A stretch of 64,000 nt of DNA from Alphaproteobacteria bacterium (lineage in GTDB: Bacteria; Pseudomonadota; Alphaproteobacteria; Rhizobiales; Xanthobacteraceae): NCBI GenBank assembly GCA_005884685.1, contig VBAH01000092.1:1-64000 (forward strand), written 5' to 3'. The notes beneath the pieces were generated by a model. It made no database searches. It had not been told where the DNA came from and saw only the letters and a program-made list of their open reading frames with translations. The position numbers were made by a program, and so were the translations under genes. Shown here piece after piece: positions 14,534-23,946 of this stretch (position 1 is its first letter; each line of letters begins with the position of its first letter).

Positions 14534-15151
14534 TTACCGCGAGTAGAACTCGACGACGAGATGCGGCTCCATCTGCACCGGGTAGGGCACCTCGGCCGGA
14601 GCCGGAACGCGCGCGAGCTTCGCCGTCATCTTGTTGTGATCCGCCTCGATGTAGTCGGGCACGTCGCGCTCGGCGAGCGCCGTTGCCTCCATCACCAGCG
14701 CCATCTGCTTCGAGGCGTCCTTGACCTCGACGACATCGCCGACCTTCACGCGGTAGCTCGCGATGTTGACGCGCTTGCCGTTCACCGTGACGTGGCCGTG
14801 GTTGACGAACTGGCGCGCCGCGAACACGGTCGGCACGAACTTCGCGCGATAGACGATGGCGTCGAGCCGGCGCTCCAGCAGGCCGATCATGTTGGCGCCG
14901 GAGTCGCCCTTCATGCGGATCGCCTCATCGTAGATGCCGCGGAACTGCTTCTCGACGATGTTGGCGTAATAGCGCTTCAGCTTCTGCTTGGCGCGCAGCT
15001 GCACGCCGTAGTCGGAGAGCTTGCCCTTGCGGCGCTGGCCGTGCTGGCCGGGGCCATACTCGCGGCGGTTCACGGGGCTTTTCGGGCGGCCCCAGATGTT
15101 CTCGCCCATGCGGCGGTCGATTTTATGCTTGGCTTCAATGCGCTTTGACAT
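14534..15151 (-). CDS. rpsD: 30S ribosomal protein S4
   Basis: S4 is a primary 16S rRNA-binding protein that nucleates 30S assembly. The 205-residue protein starts [20 protein letters not shown], with [28 protein letters not shown] and the S4 RNA-binding segment [36 protein letters not shown]-like near residues 95-130. It ends [10 protein letters not shown]. It stands alone, away from the alpha operon, as is usual in alphaproteobacteria, and ends at the bidirectional terminator. Confidence 0.98.
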   Translation of the reverse strand: MSKRIEAKHKIDRRMGENIWGRPKSPVNRREYGPGQHGQRRKGKLSDYGVQLRAKQKLKRYYANIVEKQFRGIYDEAIRMKGDSGANMIGLLERRLDAIVYRAKFVPTVFAARQFVNHGHVTVNGKRVNIASYRVKVGDVVEVKDASKQMALVMEATALAERDVPDYIEADHNKMTAKLARVPAPAEVPYPVQMEPHLVVEFYSR

Positions 15152-15200
15152 CGCGTCCTCTGCGTTGATTGTCGGTTTTGAGGAAACGCGCCCTCCTGCT

Positions 15201-15218
15201 GTTCCGGATCACCGGAAC
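15201..15218. promoter_or_regulatory. Small inverted repeat upstream of rpsD
   Basis: GTTCCGG (15201-15207) and CCGGAAC (15212-15218) form a perfect 7-bp inverted repeat with a four-base spacer, about 50 bases before the rpsD start. It could be a protein-binding site or part of a leader structure. Nothing in the sequence decides between these. Confidence 0.3.
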
Positions 15219-15323
15219 CGACAGGTCACGTGCCGAAGCGTCGGCAGCGACCGCGGGTACGAAACGCCGCGCGGGCTAAAATCCGCGGCGGCGCGCGTTT
15301 TCTAGGGGCAAAGGGGCGGGGTG

Positions 15324-16133
15324 TCAAATCCCGCCGGTGCCGGCGAATTCGCTCGAATCAAGACCAAAATTCGCAAGTGCCGCAGTGAGATCGGCCGATG
15401 GCTTGCGGCCGGAGGTGAAGATTGCGCGCGCCTTCGCGGGGGCTGGCGCGCCGGTCGCGGGACCGGCCAGTTCGACCACGCGGCGCGCGATGGCCGGCGC
15501 CGGATCGATCCAGCGCACCGGCCACGGTGCGAGGCGCTCGAACCGGTCGAGCAGCAGCGGATAGTGGGTGCAGGCGAGCACGACGGTGTCGGTGCGCTCG
15601 CTGCCATCCTCCACGAAACACGGCGCGATCTCGCGGGCAAGCTCCTCATCGTCTACCGCATCGCCCGCCAGCGCAGCTTCTGCCAGCGCCGCAAGGCGCG
15701 CGGAGCCGACCAGTGTCAGGTCACAGCCTTGGCCGAAGTTGCGGATCAGCGCATGGGTGTATTCGCGCGCGACCGTCGCCTCGGTGCCGAGCACCGAGAC
15801 CCGCTTCGACTGCGAGGCCGCACAGGCCGGCTTGATCGCCGGCACCGTGCCGACAAAGGGCAGGGCGTAGCGCTCGCGCAGCGCCGGTAGCACCTGCACC
15901 GAGGCCGTGTTGCAGGCGATCACCACGAGATCGGGCGCATGGGCCGCGATCAGCGCGCCGATCAGAGCGACAACGCGTGCGATCAACGCGTCCTCGAGAA
16001 CCTGGCCATAGGGAAACAGCGCATCGTCGGCCACGTAGGTCAGCCGCGCATCGGGCCGCGCGCGCGCGATCTCGCGGAAGACCGTCAGTCCACCGACGCC
16101 GGAGTCGAACACCAGAATTGCCGGGGAGCGCAT
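15324..16133 (-). CDS. murI: Glutamate racemase
   Basis: MurI interconverts L- and D-glutamate for peptidoglycan synthesis. The core from MRSPAILVFDSGVGGLTVF gives about 269 residues. The two catalytic cysteines sit in VVIACNTAS (near residue 73) and VVLACTHYP (near residue 185), and the FDSGVGGLTV and PYG segments bind glutamate. The frame is open to 16319 and would add a 62-residue basic extension. I prefer the ATG at 16133 because family members start just before the first strand, although it lacks a strong ribosome-binding site. The 172-base gap to rpsD shows no gene. Confidence 0.92.
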   Translation of the reverse strand: MRSPAILVFDSGVGGLTVFREIARARPDARLTYVADDALFPYGQVLEDALIARVVALIGALIAAHAPDLVVIACNTASVQVLPALRERYALPFVGTVPAIKPACAASQSKRVSVLGTEATVAREYTHALIRNFGQGCDLTLVGSARLAALAEAALAGDAVDDEELAREIAPCFVEDGSERTDTVVLACTHYPLLLDRFERLAPWPVRWIDPAPAIARRVVELAGPATGAPAPAKARAIFTSGRKPSADLTAALANFGLDSSEFAGTGGI

Positions 16134-16444
16134 GATACGGGGCGTGACCGAAGGACCAACCAGAACGGATCGCAGCGTTGCACGATAACCGGCCGCCGGA
16201 ACAAGGCGCGGCGCGGCTACCAGCGGCAACCGCGCCTCGTGCCTGTCTCGCCCCTTGCGCGGGGCCGGTTTGCTCGCCGCCATGATGGGATTCCGCCCGG
16301 GCCGGATTGTGGCGGGCAAGGGTTAATCAATGGCTGCCGCGCGGCGCGCGGTCGCGGATTGCTTTTCCGTCATGCGGGAACGTTGCGGCACGGCTCAGGT
16401 TTTTCCATCAGGCGGCGATGTCGCATTGAGAAGGGAACCAATCC

Positions 16445-17164
16445 ATGAGCCTGAAAACCATATTGTTGTCGGCCGCTTCGGCCCTGATTCTTTCCGCCGG
16501 CGCGGCAGCGGCGGCGCCGGCCGTCGCAGAGAATTCGGTCAACCTGCGGGCCGGGCCCGGCACGCAATACCCGGTGGTCGACACCATTCCGGCGGGCGCG
16601 GCGGTTGATGTTGCCGGATGCGCCGGCAGCTGGTGCCGGGTGACCTTCAACGGTGCGGTCGGATACGCGAGCCGGAATTTCCTCCAGATGGCCGGCGCCC
16701 CTGCGCCGGGCGCCGGAGTGGTGGCGGCAGCGCCGGGCTATCTCTATGACGAGCCGGTCTATGATTACTACGATTATGGCTACGCTTATGGGCCGAGCTT
16801 CGGGTTCTACGCGAGCCCGGGCTATCGGCGCGGCTGGCGCGGCTGGCGCGGCCATCGCGGCTGGAACGGCAGCCGGGTCGGCACCTGGCAGGGTGGCTCC
16901 GGAACCTGGCAGGGCAACCGCACGGGCACGTGGCAGGGCGGCCGCACGGGCACCTGGCAAGGCCGGGCCGCGCCGACCGGCGGCGCGCGGATCGGCAGCG
17001 CCGGCGGCGTCTCACGGGGCGGCGGTGGCATGGCGCCCGGCAGCGTGAGCCCGCAGGTGAGCGCGCCGCAGGTCAGTGCACCTGCCGCATCGGTCGGCGG
17101 CGGCGCGGCGGTGAGCGCGCCCCCCGCCGGTGGTGCGGCGGGCGGCGCCGTGATCCGTCGCTAG
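16445..17164 (+). CDS. Secreted SH3b-domain protein with GTWQG repeats
   Basis: This 239-residue exported protein has a signal peptide ending near residue 24 (LILSAGAAAAAP). Residues 27-82 are a bacterial SH3 domain (NSVNLRAGPGTQYPVVDTIPAGAAVDV, then WCRVTFNGAVGYASRNFL). A Tyr-rich stretch follows (residues 100-118). Then comes an Arg/Trp/Gly-rich region with four GTWQG units at residues 146-174, and a Gly/Ala/Ser/Pro-rich tail. SH3b domains often bind cell-wall peptides. The repeat tail is low complexity and its role is unknown. The start has GAAGGGAA upstream. Confidence 0.85.
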   Translation: MSLKTILLSAASALILSAGAAAAAPAVAENSVNLRAGPGTQYPVVDTIPAGAAVDVAGCAGSWCRVTFNGAVGYASRNFLQMAGAPAPGAGVVAAAPGYLYDEPVYDYYDYGYAYGPSFGFYASPGYRRGWRGWRGHRGWNGSRVGTWQGGSGTWQGNRTGTWQGGRTGTWQGRAAPTGGARIGSAGGVSRGGGGMAPGSVSPQVSAPQVSAPAASVGGGAAVSAPPAGGAAGGAVIRR

Positions 17165-17170
17165 CGTGCG

Positions 17171-18478
17171 CTACGAGGCGCCGAACACGCGCCGGAAGAT
17201 CGTATCGACGTGCTTGAGGTGATAGCCGAGGTCGAAGTTCTCTTCGATCTCGGCTTCGCTCAAATACGCCCTCACGTCCTTGTCGGCCTTCAGGAGCTTC
17301 AGGAAATCACCCTCGCCGCGCCAGACCGGCATGGCGTTGCGCTGCACCAGCCGGTAGGCGTCCTCGCGCGCGGCGCCCTTCTGCGTCAGCGCCAGCATCA
17401 CGCGCTGCGAGTGGATCAGTCCGCCGAGCCGGTCGAGATTCTTCCTCATGTTCTCCGGATAGACCACGAGCCGGTCGATCAGGCCGGCGAGGCGCGCGAG
17501 CGCGAAATCGAGCGTCACGGTCGCGTCCGGGCCGATCATGCGCTCCACGGACGAGTGCGAGATATCGCGCTCGTGCCACAACGCGACGTTCTCCAAAGCC
17601 GGCGTCACATAGGCGCGCACCATGCGGGCAAGGCCGGTGAGGTTTTCCGACAGCACCGGATTGCGCTTGTGCGGCATCGCCGAGGAGCCTTTCTGCCCCT
17701 CCGAGAAGAACTCCTCGGCTTCGAGCACTTCGGTGCGCTGCAGGTGGCGGATTTCAATGGCCAGCCGCTCGACCGACGAGGCGACCACGCCGAGCGTGGC
17801 GAAATACATCGCGTGGCGGTCGCGCGGGATCACCTGGGTGGAGATCGGCTCCGGCGTCAGCCCCATCTTGGCCGCGACATGCGCCTCGATGCGCGGATCG
17901 ACCTGCGCGAACGTGCCGACAGCGCCGGAAATCGCGCAGGTCGCGACCTCCTTGCGCGCCGCCGCCAGCCGCTCTTTCGCGCGCGAAAACTCCGCATAGG
18001 CCTGCGCCAGCTTCAGCCCGAACGTGACCGGCTCGGCATGGATGCCGTGCGAGCGCCCGATCGTCGGCGTCATCTTGTATTCGAAGGCGCGGCGCTTGAG
18101 CGCCTCGAGCAGTTTCTCGACATCCGCGATCAGGATGTCCGCGGCACGCGTGAGCTGGACGTTGAGGCATGTGTCGAGAATGTCGGAGGAGGTCATCCCC
18201 TGATGCACGAAGCGCGCCTCCGGACCGACGATCTCGGCGAGGTGCGTGAGGAAGGCGATGACGTCGTGCTTGGTCTCGCGCTCGATCTCGTCGATGCGCG
18301 CCACATCGAACTTGGCGTTTTTGGCCTTTTCCCAAATGGTCCAAGCGGCTTCCTTGGGGATGATCCCAAGCTCGGCCATGGCGTCGGATGCATGCGCCTC
18401 GATCTCGAACCAGATGCGAAAACGCGTCTGGGGGTCCCAGATCGCCGTCATCTCGGGCCGGGAATAGCGCGGAATCAT
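17171..18478 (-). CDS. purB: Adenylosuccinate lyase
   Basis: PurB cleaves SAICAR and adenylosuccinate, releasing fumarate, in purine synthesis. From MIPRYSRPEMTAIWDPQTRF the protein is 435 residues, a normal length. It shows KHDVIAFLTHLAE, the GMTSSDILDTCL segment, IGRSHGIHAEP (general acid/base His) and the fumarase-superfamily signature GSSAMPHKRNPVLSENL near residue 265. The frame is open 54 bases further upstream, but 18478 fits the family start. It is convergent with the SH3b gene with a six-base gap. Confidence 0.97.
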   Translation of the reverse strand: MIPRYSRPEMTAIWDPQTRFRIWFEIEAHASDAMAELGIIPKEAAWTIWEKAKNAKFDVARIDEIERETKHDVIAFLTHLAEIVGPEARFVHQGMTSSDILDTCLNVQLTRAADILIADVEKLLEALKRRAFEYKMTPTIGRSHGIHAEPVTFGLKLAQAYAEFSRAKERLAAARKEVATCAISGAVGTFAQVDPRIEAHVAAKMGLTPEPISTQVIPRDRHAMYFATLGVVASSVERLAIEIRHLQRTEVLEAEEFFSEGQKGSSAMPHKRNPVLSENLTGLARMVRAYVTPALENVALWHERDISHSSVERMIGPDATVTLDFALARLAGLIDRLVVYPENMRKNLDRLGGLIHSQRVMLALTQKGAAREDAYRLVQRNAMPVWRGEGDFLKLLKADKDVRAYLSEAEIEENFDLGYHLKHVDTIFRRVFGAS

Positions 18479-18595
18479 CGCTGCCTCGGGCTTCATCGCT
18501 GGCCGCCGGGGTGTGCCTAGCAGATCGGCCAAGCCTCAACAATTGCATGCGGCCGTGCGATGCTGGCGGCTGGGAGCGAATCAGGGGGATGCGCC

Positions 18596-18907
18596 ATGAA
18601 AGTGCTCCAGATCGTGCCGCGTGATGGACGCCGGTTCTACGATGCGATCGTGCGCAAGCAGGACGACATCCGCAAGAATGGGCGCGGGACGTTCAGCCGC
18701 AAGGGCTCGAAGCGGGCCAATGCGGCCCACTGGGTGCATGCGAAGTATTCGGGCTCTATCGACCTCGCGCGATCGTCAAGTCTGGTGACCGCCAAGGTCA
18801 AATCCCGCGACAAGGTCGATGAATCGAACCTGAGCAGGGCGTTTCTCGGATGGATCGATCGCCATTTCGGGGCTGACCTGGTTTCGGTGACGATCGAGTA
18901 CCGCTAA
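18596..18907 (+). CDS. Conserved small protein of unknown function
   Basis: This is a 103-residue basic protein beginning MKVLQIVPRDGRRFYDAIVRKQDDI with a C-terminal half FLGWIDRHFGADLVSVTIEYR. I see no signal peptide, membrane segment or known motif. Codon use matches its neighbours and GGGGGATGCGCC precedes the ATG, so it is probably a real gene. The ORF sits between the divergent purB and the convergent rpe. I do not recognise its family and assign no function. Confidence 0.6.
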   Translation: MKVLQIVPRDGRRFYDAIVRKQDDIRKNGRGTFSRKGSKRANAAHWVHAKYSGSIDLARSSSLVTAKVKSRDKVDESNLSRAFLGWIDRHFGADLVSVTIEYR

Positions 18908-18922
18908 CGCACGCCGCCGCGA

Positions 18923-19603
18923 TTACGCCGCTTCGCCGCGCGCCGTTGCGGCTGCGTTGCGGATTGCCGCGATGTTTTTTGCGTAGGCGCCGGCGCCGCC
19001 CTTGAACACCGCCGAGCCCGCGACCAGCACGTTGGCGCCTGCGCGCGCGACCGCCGCGGCATTGTCCGGCGTGATGCCGCCGTCGACCTCGATGTCGATC
19101 GGGCGTGCGCCTGCGAGCGCGCGCGCGCGCGCGATTTTTTCCAGAGCCGAGGGGATGAACGCCTGCCCGCCGAACCCGGGATTGACCGACATGACGAGAA
19201 CCAGATCGACCAGGTCGATGACGTTCTCGATCGACTCGACCGGGGTTCCCGGGTTGAGCGTGACGCCGGCGCGCTTGCCGAGCGCGCGGATCGCCTGCAG
19301 CGAGCGGTGCAGGTGCGGGCCGGATTCGACGTGCACCGTGATGATGTCGCAGCCGGCCTTGGCGAAGGCTTCCAGATAGGGATCGCACGGCGCGATCATC
19401 AGGTGCGTGTCGAACGTCTTCTTTGAGTGCGGGCGCATCGCCGCGATGGCGCCGGGGCCGAATGAGATGTTCGGCACGAAATGGCCGTCCATCACGTCGA
19501 GATGGATCCAGTCGGCGCCGGCGGCATCGACCGCGCGCACCTCGTCGGAAAGGCGCGCAAAATCGGCAGCCAGGATGGACGGGGCGACGAGCAGCGGGCG
19601 CAT
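18923..19603 (-). CDS. rpe: Ribulose-phosphate 3-epimerase
   Basis: Rpe interconverts ribulose 5-phosphate and xylulose 5-phosphate in the pentose phosphate and Calvin pathways. The 226-residue TIM barrel begins [18 protein letters not shown]. It has [19 protein letters not shown] with catalytic Asp and metal His, [18 protein letters not shown] and the second catalytic Asp in [13 protein letters not shown], then VAGSAVF. The ATG at 19603 is the family start. The frame is open far upstream (to 20968), but that part is antisense shadow through the next gene. Confidence 0.97.
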   Translation of the reverse strand: MRPLLVAPSILAADFARLSDEVRAVDAAGADWIHLDVMDGHFVPNISFGPGAIAAMRPHSKKTFDTHLMIAPCDPYLEAFAKAGCDIITVHVESGPHLHRSLQAIRALGKRAGVTLNPGTPVESIENVIDLVDLVLVMSVNPGFGGQAFIPSALEKIARARALAGARPIDIEVDGGITPDNAAAVARAGANVLVAGSAVFKGGAGAYAKNIAAIRNAAATARGEAA

Positions 19604-19641
19604 ATGTCTCTTCGGAAGAAGCCGCCGCTTGGGTATCACGC

Positions 19642-20598
19642 TCAAGGTGGGGGAGCAACGCGCCGCGCCAGCGGCTTGAGCATTGCGGGCATCAGGTAGA
19701 TCGGGAATTGCGCGACCGCGAAATAGAGCCAGGTGAGGTCCGGCACGGCGGCCCCTGCCGCCGCGAGCATCAGGCCCATGTTGCGGTTGCCGGCGGCGAG
19801 GCCGAGCGCCAGCGCCTGCGCCATGCCGAGGCGCGCGAAGACGAGCGCGGTCAGCGCCGCGAGGCCGAGCGACAGTGCGAACGACAGCAGAGTGAGGCCG
19901 AGCACCTTGAGCGGCTCGCTGACGATCGCGGCGAGCACGCCGTCCATCAGCGCGACCGCGAAGACGAACAGCGCGACCACCGAGAGCCCGTCGATGCGCT
20001 CGCTCTGGCGCGCGACCCAGGCCTTGCCGGCGAAGCGGCGCACCAGCCAGGCGACCAACGCGGCGCCCGCCAGCAGTCCCAGCAGCTTTGCGCCGAGCGC
20101 GACCGGCGAGATCGTCATCGCGGGCCCGACGAACAGCGTCGCGAACACCGGCGCGGTGAATGGCGTCACCGCGGTGCAGACGATCAGCGTCGCGAGCGAG
20201 AGCGCGGCATCGAGCCCCATCAGTGCGGCCAGCGTCGGCGCGGAGATCACCGGCGGCGCGGCGGCCTGCAGGATCATCGCGACGTAGAGCCCGGGCAGCC
20301 GGTCGGCAATGCCGAGCGCGACCAGCGCAAAGCCGATCAGCAGCGGGGTGCCGAGCATCATCCAGGCGGCGGCCCCGGCGACAACCGTCGGCCGCGCGAA
20401 GTGCGCGCGCACTTGCGTCGGATCGACCCGCAGGAAGGCGAGGCAGAGCAGCACGAACAGCGCGTAGGCGAAGACCGGCTTCAACAGCGCGGCGAGCGGC
20501 GGCACCATGATGCCGATGAAGATCGAAGCCGCGACCGCGCGCGTGCCCTGCCGGCCGAGCCAGGACAGCGCTGCGGCCAGCGCGGCGAGAAGCGGCAT
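19642..20598 (-). CDS. Bile acid:sodium symporter family membrane protein
   Basis: The protein is about 318 residues with eight to ten hydrophobic segments. [21 protein letters not shown] and [23 protein letters not shown] resemble the two crossover motifs of the BASS/SBF transporter superfamily, in particular the conserved G-N-R-N. Transport of an organic anion with Na+ is the family role; the substrate is not predictable. I chose the ATG at 20598 because the upstream frame overlaps the divergent oxidoreductase gene. It lies 38 bases upstream of rpe on the same strand and may share its transcript. Confidence 0.8.
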   Translation of the reverse strand: MPLLAALAAALSWLGRQGTRAVAASIFIGIMVPPLAALLKPVFAYALFVLLCLAFLRVDPTQVRAHFARPTVVAGAAAWMMLGTPLLIGFALVALGIADRLPGLYVAMILQAAAPPVISAPTLAALMGLDAALSLATLIVCTAVTPFTAPVFATLFVGPAMTISPVALGAKLLGLLAGAALVAWLVRRFAGKAWVARQSERIDGLSVVALFVFAVALMDGVLAAIVSEPLKVLGLTLLSFALSLGLAALTALVFARLGMAQALALGLAAGNRNMGLMLAAAGAAVPDLTWLYFAVAQFPIYLMPAMLKPLARRVAPPP

Positions 20599-20728
20599 CA
20601 AGGGCTCCGGCAATCCGGCGGTTGAGGGACGCCGGCCAAGACGCGTGCGGCATATCAGCCATGCGTAGCGCCGTCGAGTGCGGATGCGATATGTCATTCC
20701 GCACTGATCTTTTCCAACGGGGACCGAC

Positions 20729-21973
20729 ATGGCGCGCACCGATGCGATCGTTCTTGGAGCCGGCATCGTCGGCACGTCGGTCGCGCTGCATCTCGTCAAG
20801 CGCGGCCTTTCGGTCGCGCTGGTCGACAAACGCGGGCCGGGCGAGGAGACGAGCTATGGCAATACCGGCGTCATCGTCGGCGCCAGCGTGTTTCCGACCG
20901 CCTTCCCGCGCAGCCTGAAGAAGCTCATCCAGGTGGCGTTCAAGCGTGCACCGGAGGCGAACTACCATTGGCGCGATCTGCTCAAGGTCGCGCCGTGGCT
21001 GATCTCCTATTACGGCTGGTCATCGGAGGAGAAGCTCAAGGACAGCGCGGTGAAGCTGCGCCCGCTGATGAGCCGCTCGGTGGCCGAGCACAAGGCGCTG
21101 CTGGAAGAGTCCGGCGCGATGAAATATCTGCGCGAGACCGGCTGGATCACGCTCTACCGCAGCGATGCGGCGTTCGAAGCGATGAAGCCGCAGCTCGAAT
21201 TCGGCGCGCAGATCGGCGTCGCCGCGCAGGCGCTGGATACCGCGGGCACGCTCGCGCTCGAGCCGAGCCTCAACCCGGTATTCCGCCACGCGCTGATGTG
21301 GCCGGACGTCGCCTCGCTCTCCAATCCGCTGATGGTGACGCGCGCCTATGCGGCGCGCTTCTCCGCGCTCGGCGGCGTGTTCATCAACGGCGACGCACGC
21401 TCGCTGCATCGCGCGGACGGCAAGTGGCGCGTCGATACCAACGAGGGCCATGTCGATGCCGACAACGTGGTGGTCGCGCTCGGGCCATGGTCGCCGGACG
21501 TGCTGGAGCCGCTCGGCATCAAGGTGCCGCTCGGCATCAAGCGCGGTTATCACCGCCATTTTGATCCGAAGGGCAATGCCTCGCTCACACGGCCGGTCAT
21601 CGACACCGAGTACGGCTATGCGCTGACCCCGATGGAGCAGGGCATCCGCCTGACCACCGGCGCGGAGTTCGCGAGCCGCGACGCGCCGGCGACGCCGGTG
21701 CAGTTCGACCGGCTGATGCCGCACGCCAAGGAGCTGTTTCCGCTCGGCGAGCCGAACGAGGCCGAGCCGTGGCTCGGCCGCCGCCCCAACATGCCGGACT
21801 CGCTTCCCGTGCTCGGCCGCGCGCCGGGGCAGAACGGCCTCTGGCTCGCGTTCGGCCACGGCCACTGGGGGCTGACGCTCGGGCCGGTGACCGGGCGGCT
21901 GATCGCCGACATGATGACGGGCGCGACGCCGTTCACCGATCCGGCGCCGTATCGGGCGGAGCGGTTTGGCTAG
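20729..21973 (+). CDS. FAD-dependent oxidoreductase, DadA-like
   Basis: This 414-residue protein begins with an FAD-binding Rossmann motif ([22 protein letters not shown], GxGxxG near residues 10-15) and has the DAO-family second motif region [21 protein letters not shown]. The C-terminal [20 protein letters not shown] and [21 protein letters not shown] match D-amino acid dehydrogenase small-subunit relatives. It probably oxidises an amino acid or secondary amine and passes electrons to the respiratory chain. The exact substrate is unknown. It is divergent from the symporter gene, across 130 bases. Confidence 0.88.
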   Translation: MARTDAIVLGAGIVGTSVALHLVKRGLSVALVDKRGPGEETSYGNTGVIVGASVFPTAFPRSLKKLIQVAFKRAPEANYHWRDLLKVAPWLISYYGWSSEEKLKDSAVKLRPLMSRSVAEHKALLEESGAMKYLRETGWITLYRSDAAFEAMKPQLEFGAQIGVAAQALDTAGTLALEPSLNPVFRHALMWPDVASLSNPLMVTRAYAARFSALGGVFINGDARSLHRADGKWRVDTNEGHVDADNVVVALGPWSPDVLEPLGIKVPLGIKRGYHRHFDPKGNASLTRPVIDTEYGYALTPMEQGIRLTTGAEFASRDAPATPVQFDRLMPHAKELFPLGEPNEAEPWLGRRPNMPDSLPVLGRAPGQNGLWLAFGHGHWGLTLGPVTGRLIADMMTGATPFTDPAPYRAERFG

Positions 21974-21980
21974 ACACTCT

Positions 21981-22054
21981 CCGCTCGTCCCCGCGAAAGC
22001 GGGGACCCAGCACTTGGCCAGGGACTGGATTCCCGCTTACGCGGGAATGAGCGG
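21981..22054. repeat. Palindromic repeat, CGCGAAAGCGGGGAC family, copy 1
   Basis: The left arm CCGCTCGTCCCCGCGAAAGC and right arm, ending TACGCGGGAATGAGCGG, face each other around a CACTTGGCCAGGGACTGGAT centre. The outer CCGCTC/GAGCGG ends and each arm fold back. Related copies lie at 23870, 27819 and 49351. It sits between two convergent gene ends. Confidence 0.85.
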
Positions 22055-22061
22055 AAGAGAG

Positions 22062-23048
22062 TTATCCTCCACATCTGTCCTTCCAACTCGGCAGCCCGCC
22101 CGCGAAGGGTAGCGCGCTCGCCTCGTACACGCCGCGCGCGACCGCGCGCGCCAGCACGTTGGCGGAAAGTGCGCAAAGCTCCGTGAAAGCCGTCAGGTCC
22201 GGTGCGGCGCGCCTACAGGTCGCGGCCGAGAACACGGTATCGCCGTCGTGCGGCATGTGCACCGGGTAGATCGCGCGCGCGAGGCCGTCATGCGCGACCA
22301 TCGCGAGGCGATGGGCTTGCGCTTTGGTGAGTGTCGCGTCGGTGGCGACCAGCGCAATGGTGGTGTTCTCGCGCAGGCCGCCTTTGACGCGGATCGCAAG
22401 CGCGTCGCCTGGGAACGGGAAGGGCAAGCCCCGTCCCCCGAACTCGCTGTTCTGCTCGAATGGCGCGGCCCAGAAATGGGGGCCATCTCCGACCGTAACG
22501 CTGCCCAGCGCATTCACGGCGGCGATCGCACCGACGCTTGCGCCCTCGCGTGTCGTGGCCGAAGCCGAGCCGAGCCCACCCTTGAGGTTGACGGTCTTGG
22601 CGCCGTATCCGGCGCCCGCGGTGCCCAGCGCGAACGCAAGGCCGGCATTGGCGGCCGCCACGTAGCCGAGATCGCGATAGGGCGGAAAGCGGCCCCAGTC
22701 CTTGTTGCCGCCGTTCAACAGGTCGAACAGGATGGCACCCGGCACGATCGGCACCCGGACGTTGCCGACCGCATAGCCGCGTCCCTGTTCGCGCAGCCAC
22801 GCCTGCGTGCCGCCCGGCGCGTCGAGCCCGAATCCCGACCCGCCCGACAGCACGATCGCGTCGACGCGCTCGACGGTTTCGTCCGGGCGCAACAGGTCGG
22901 TTTCGCGCGTGCCGGGCGCGCCGCCGCGCACATCGCCGGATGCGACCGCAGGCTCCTCGAACAGGATGACGGTGACGCCGGACGCGAGAGCAGCATCGTC
23001 GGCGTTGCCCACCAGGACGCCGGGCACGTCGGTAATCAGGTTGCGCAT
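22062..23048 (-). CDS. P1 family peptidase (DmpA-like)
   Basis: This 328-residue protein starts MRNLITDVPGVLVGNADDA, typical of the S58/P1 family that includes the L-aminopeptidase D-esterase DmpA. It has VDAIVLSGGSGFGLDAPGG and NLKGGLGSASATTREGASVGAIAAVN. Members self-cleave to expose an N-terminal nucleophilic Ser or Thr. The Gly182-Ser183 bond in AVNALGSVTV is the likely site, by inference. The frame is open 78 bases further upstream, but this start fits the family. It is divergent from ccdA, 78 bases away. Confidence 0.88.
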   Translation of the reverse strand: MRNLITDVPGVLVGNADDAALASGVTVILFEEPAVASGDVRGGAPGTRETDLLRPDETVERVDAIVLSGGSGFGLDAPGGTQAWLREQGRGYAVGNVRVPIVPGAILFDLLNGGNKDWGRFPPYRDLGYVAAANAGLAFALGTAGAGYGAKTVNLKGGLGSASATTREGASVGAIAAVNALGSVTVGDGPHFWAAPFEQNSEFGGRGLPFPFPGDALAIRVKGGLRENTTIALVATDATLTKAQAHRLAMVAHDGLARAIYPVHMPHDGDTVFSAATCRRAAPDLTAFTELCALSANVLARAVARGVYEASALPFAGGLPSWKDRCGG

Positions 23049-23126
23049 GTCACGTCCGATCACATCCCGAAAAGCAAGCCGCGCCGCAGCTTGCAGGAAC
23101 GCGTGCCGTCTGCACATTAGGGGCAC

Positions 23127-23861
23127 ATGGCCGCCGACGTCACCATTTTTGCCGCCCTGTTCGCCGGGCTGCTGAGCTTCCTGTCACCCTGCGTGTTGCC
23201 GCTGGTGCCGCCGTATCTCGTGTACCTGGCGGGCACATCGCTCGAGCGCTTTGCCGATGCCGAGCCCGAGCCGCGGGTGCGCTGGGAGACGGTCGGCGCG
23301 GCCTGCCTGTTCGTCGCGGGCTTCTCCACCGTGTTCGTCGCGCTCGGCGCGAGCGCGAGTGCGTTCGGCTCGCTGATTCGCGTCTACGCCGACAAGCTGG
23401 CGATCGTGGCGGGAATAGCGATCATCATCATGGGGCTGCACTTTCTCGGGGTCACCCGGCTCGCACTGCTCTATCGCGAGAAGCGCATGGACGTGCCGAA
23501 GCCGGTCGGGCTGTGGGGCGCGTATGTGATGGGATTGGCGTTCGCGTTCGGCTGGACGCCGTGCATCGGGCCGATCCTGGCGGTGATCCTTGCCATCGCG
23601 GCGTCCGAAGCCACCGTCGCGAAGGGCGCCGGCCTGCTCGCAGTGTATTCGCTGGGCCTGGGCATTCCGTTCCTCGCCGCAGCATTCGCCGTGGAGCCGT
23701 TCGCGAAATTCCTCGCGCGCTTTCGCGCCTACCTGCCAATGGTGGAAAAGACGATGGGCGCGCTCCTCGTGCTCACCGGCATCGCGTTTCTCACCGGGTT
23801 CGTGAGCGAGGCGAGCTATTGGCTGCTCGAGGCGTTTCCGGTGCTGGGCCGGATCGGGTAA
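23127..23861 (+). CDS. ccdA: Cytochrome c biogenesis protein CcdA
   Basis: CcdA carries reducing equivalents from thioredoxin across the inner membrane for cytochrome c maturation and periplasmic disulfide reduction. The 244-residue protein has six predicted membrane segments. It has the two redox cysteines in LLSFLSPCVLPLVPPYL (Cys22) and FGWTPCIGPIL (Cys146), each followed by the helix-breaking proline typical of this family. A GGGG lies upstream of the ATG. It is followed by a palindromic repeat and the convergent amidase gene. Confidence 0.95.
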   Translation: MAADVTIFAALFAGLLSFLSPCVLPLVPPYLVYLAGTSLERFADAEPEPRVRWETVGAACLFVAGFSTVFVALGASASAFGSLIRVYADKLAIVAGIAIIIMGLHFLGVTRLALLYREKRMDVPKPVGLWGAYVMGLAFAFGWTPCIGPILAVILAIAASEATVAKGAGLLAVYSLGLGIPFLAAAFAVEPFAKFLARFRAYLPMVEKTMGALLVLTGIAFLTGFVSEASYWLLEAFPVLGRIG

Positions 23862-23869
23862 CCCGCTCT

Positions 23870-23945
23870 CCGCTCATTGCCGCGAAAGCGGCAATCCAGT
23901 TCTTGCTTCTGGGCTCTGGGTCCCCGCTTTCGCGGGGACGAGCGG
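23870..23945. repeat. Palindromic repeat, CGCGAAAGCGGGGAC family, copy 2
   Basis: The element begins CCGCTCATTGCCGCGAAAGC and ends GTCCCCGCTTTCGCGGGGAC followed by GAGCGG, with a CCAGTTCTTGCTTCTGGGCT centre. It has the same outer ends and centre as the copies at 27819 and 49351. It lies between the convergent ccdA and amidase genes and partly abuts the amidase stop. Confidence 0.87.
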
Positions 23946-23946
23946 A

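Noticed and set aside
16883-16971. Regular GGCACCTGGCAGGG-type repeats suggesting a CRISPR or minisatellite
   Set aside because: They are in-frame codons for GTWQG units inside a coding gene, without unique spacers of constant length.
18923-20968. A 681-codon minus-strand open frame covering rpe and the region upstream
   Set aside because: Only its last 226 codons (rpe) are coding. The rest is antisense or out of frame over the symporter and start of the oxidoreductase, with Arg/Ala-rich shadow composition.
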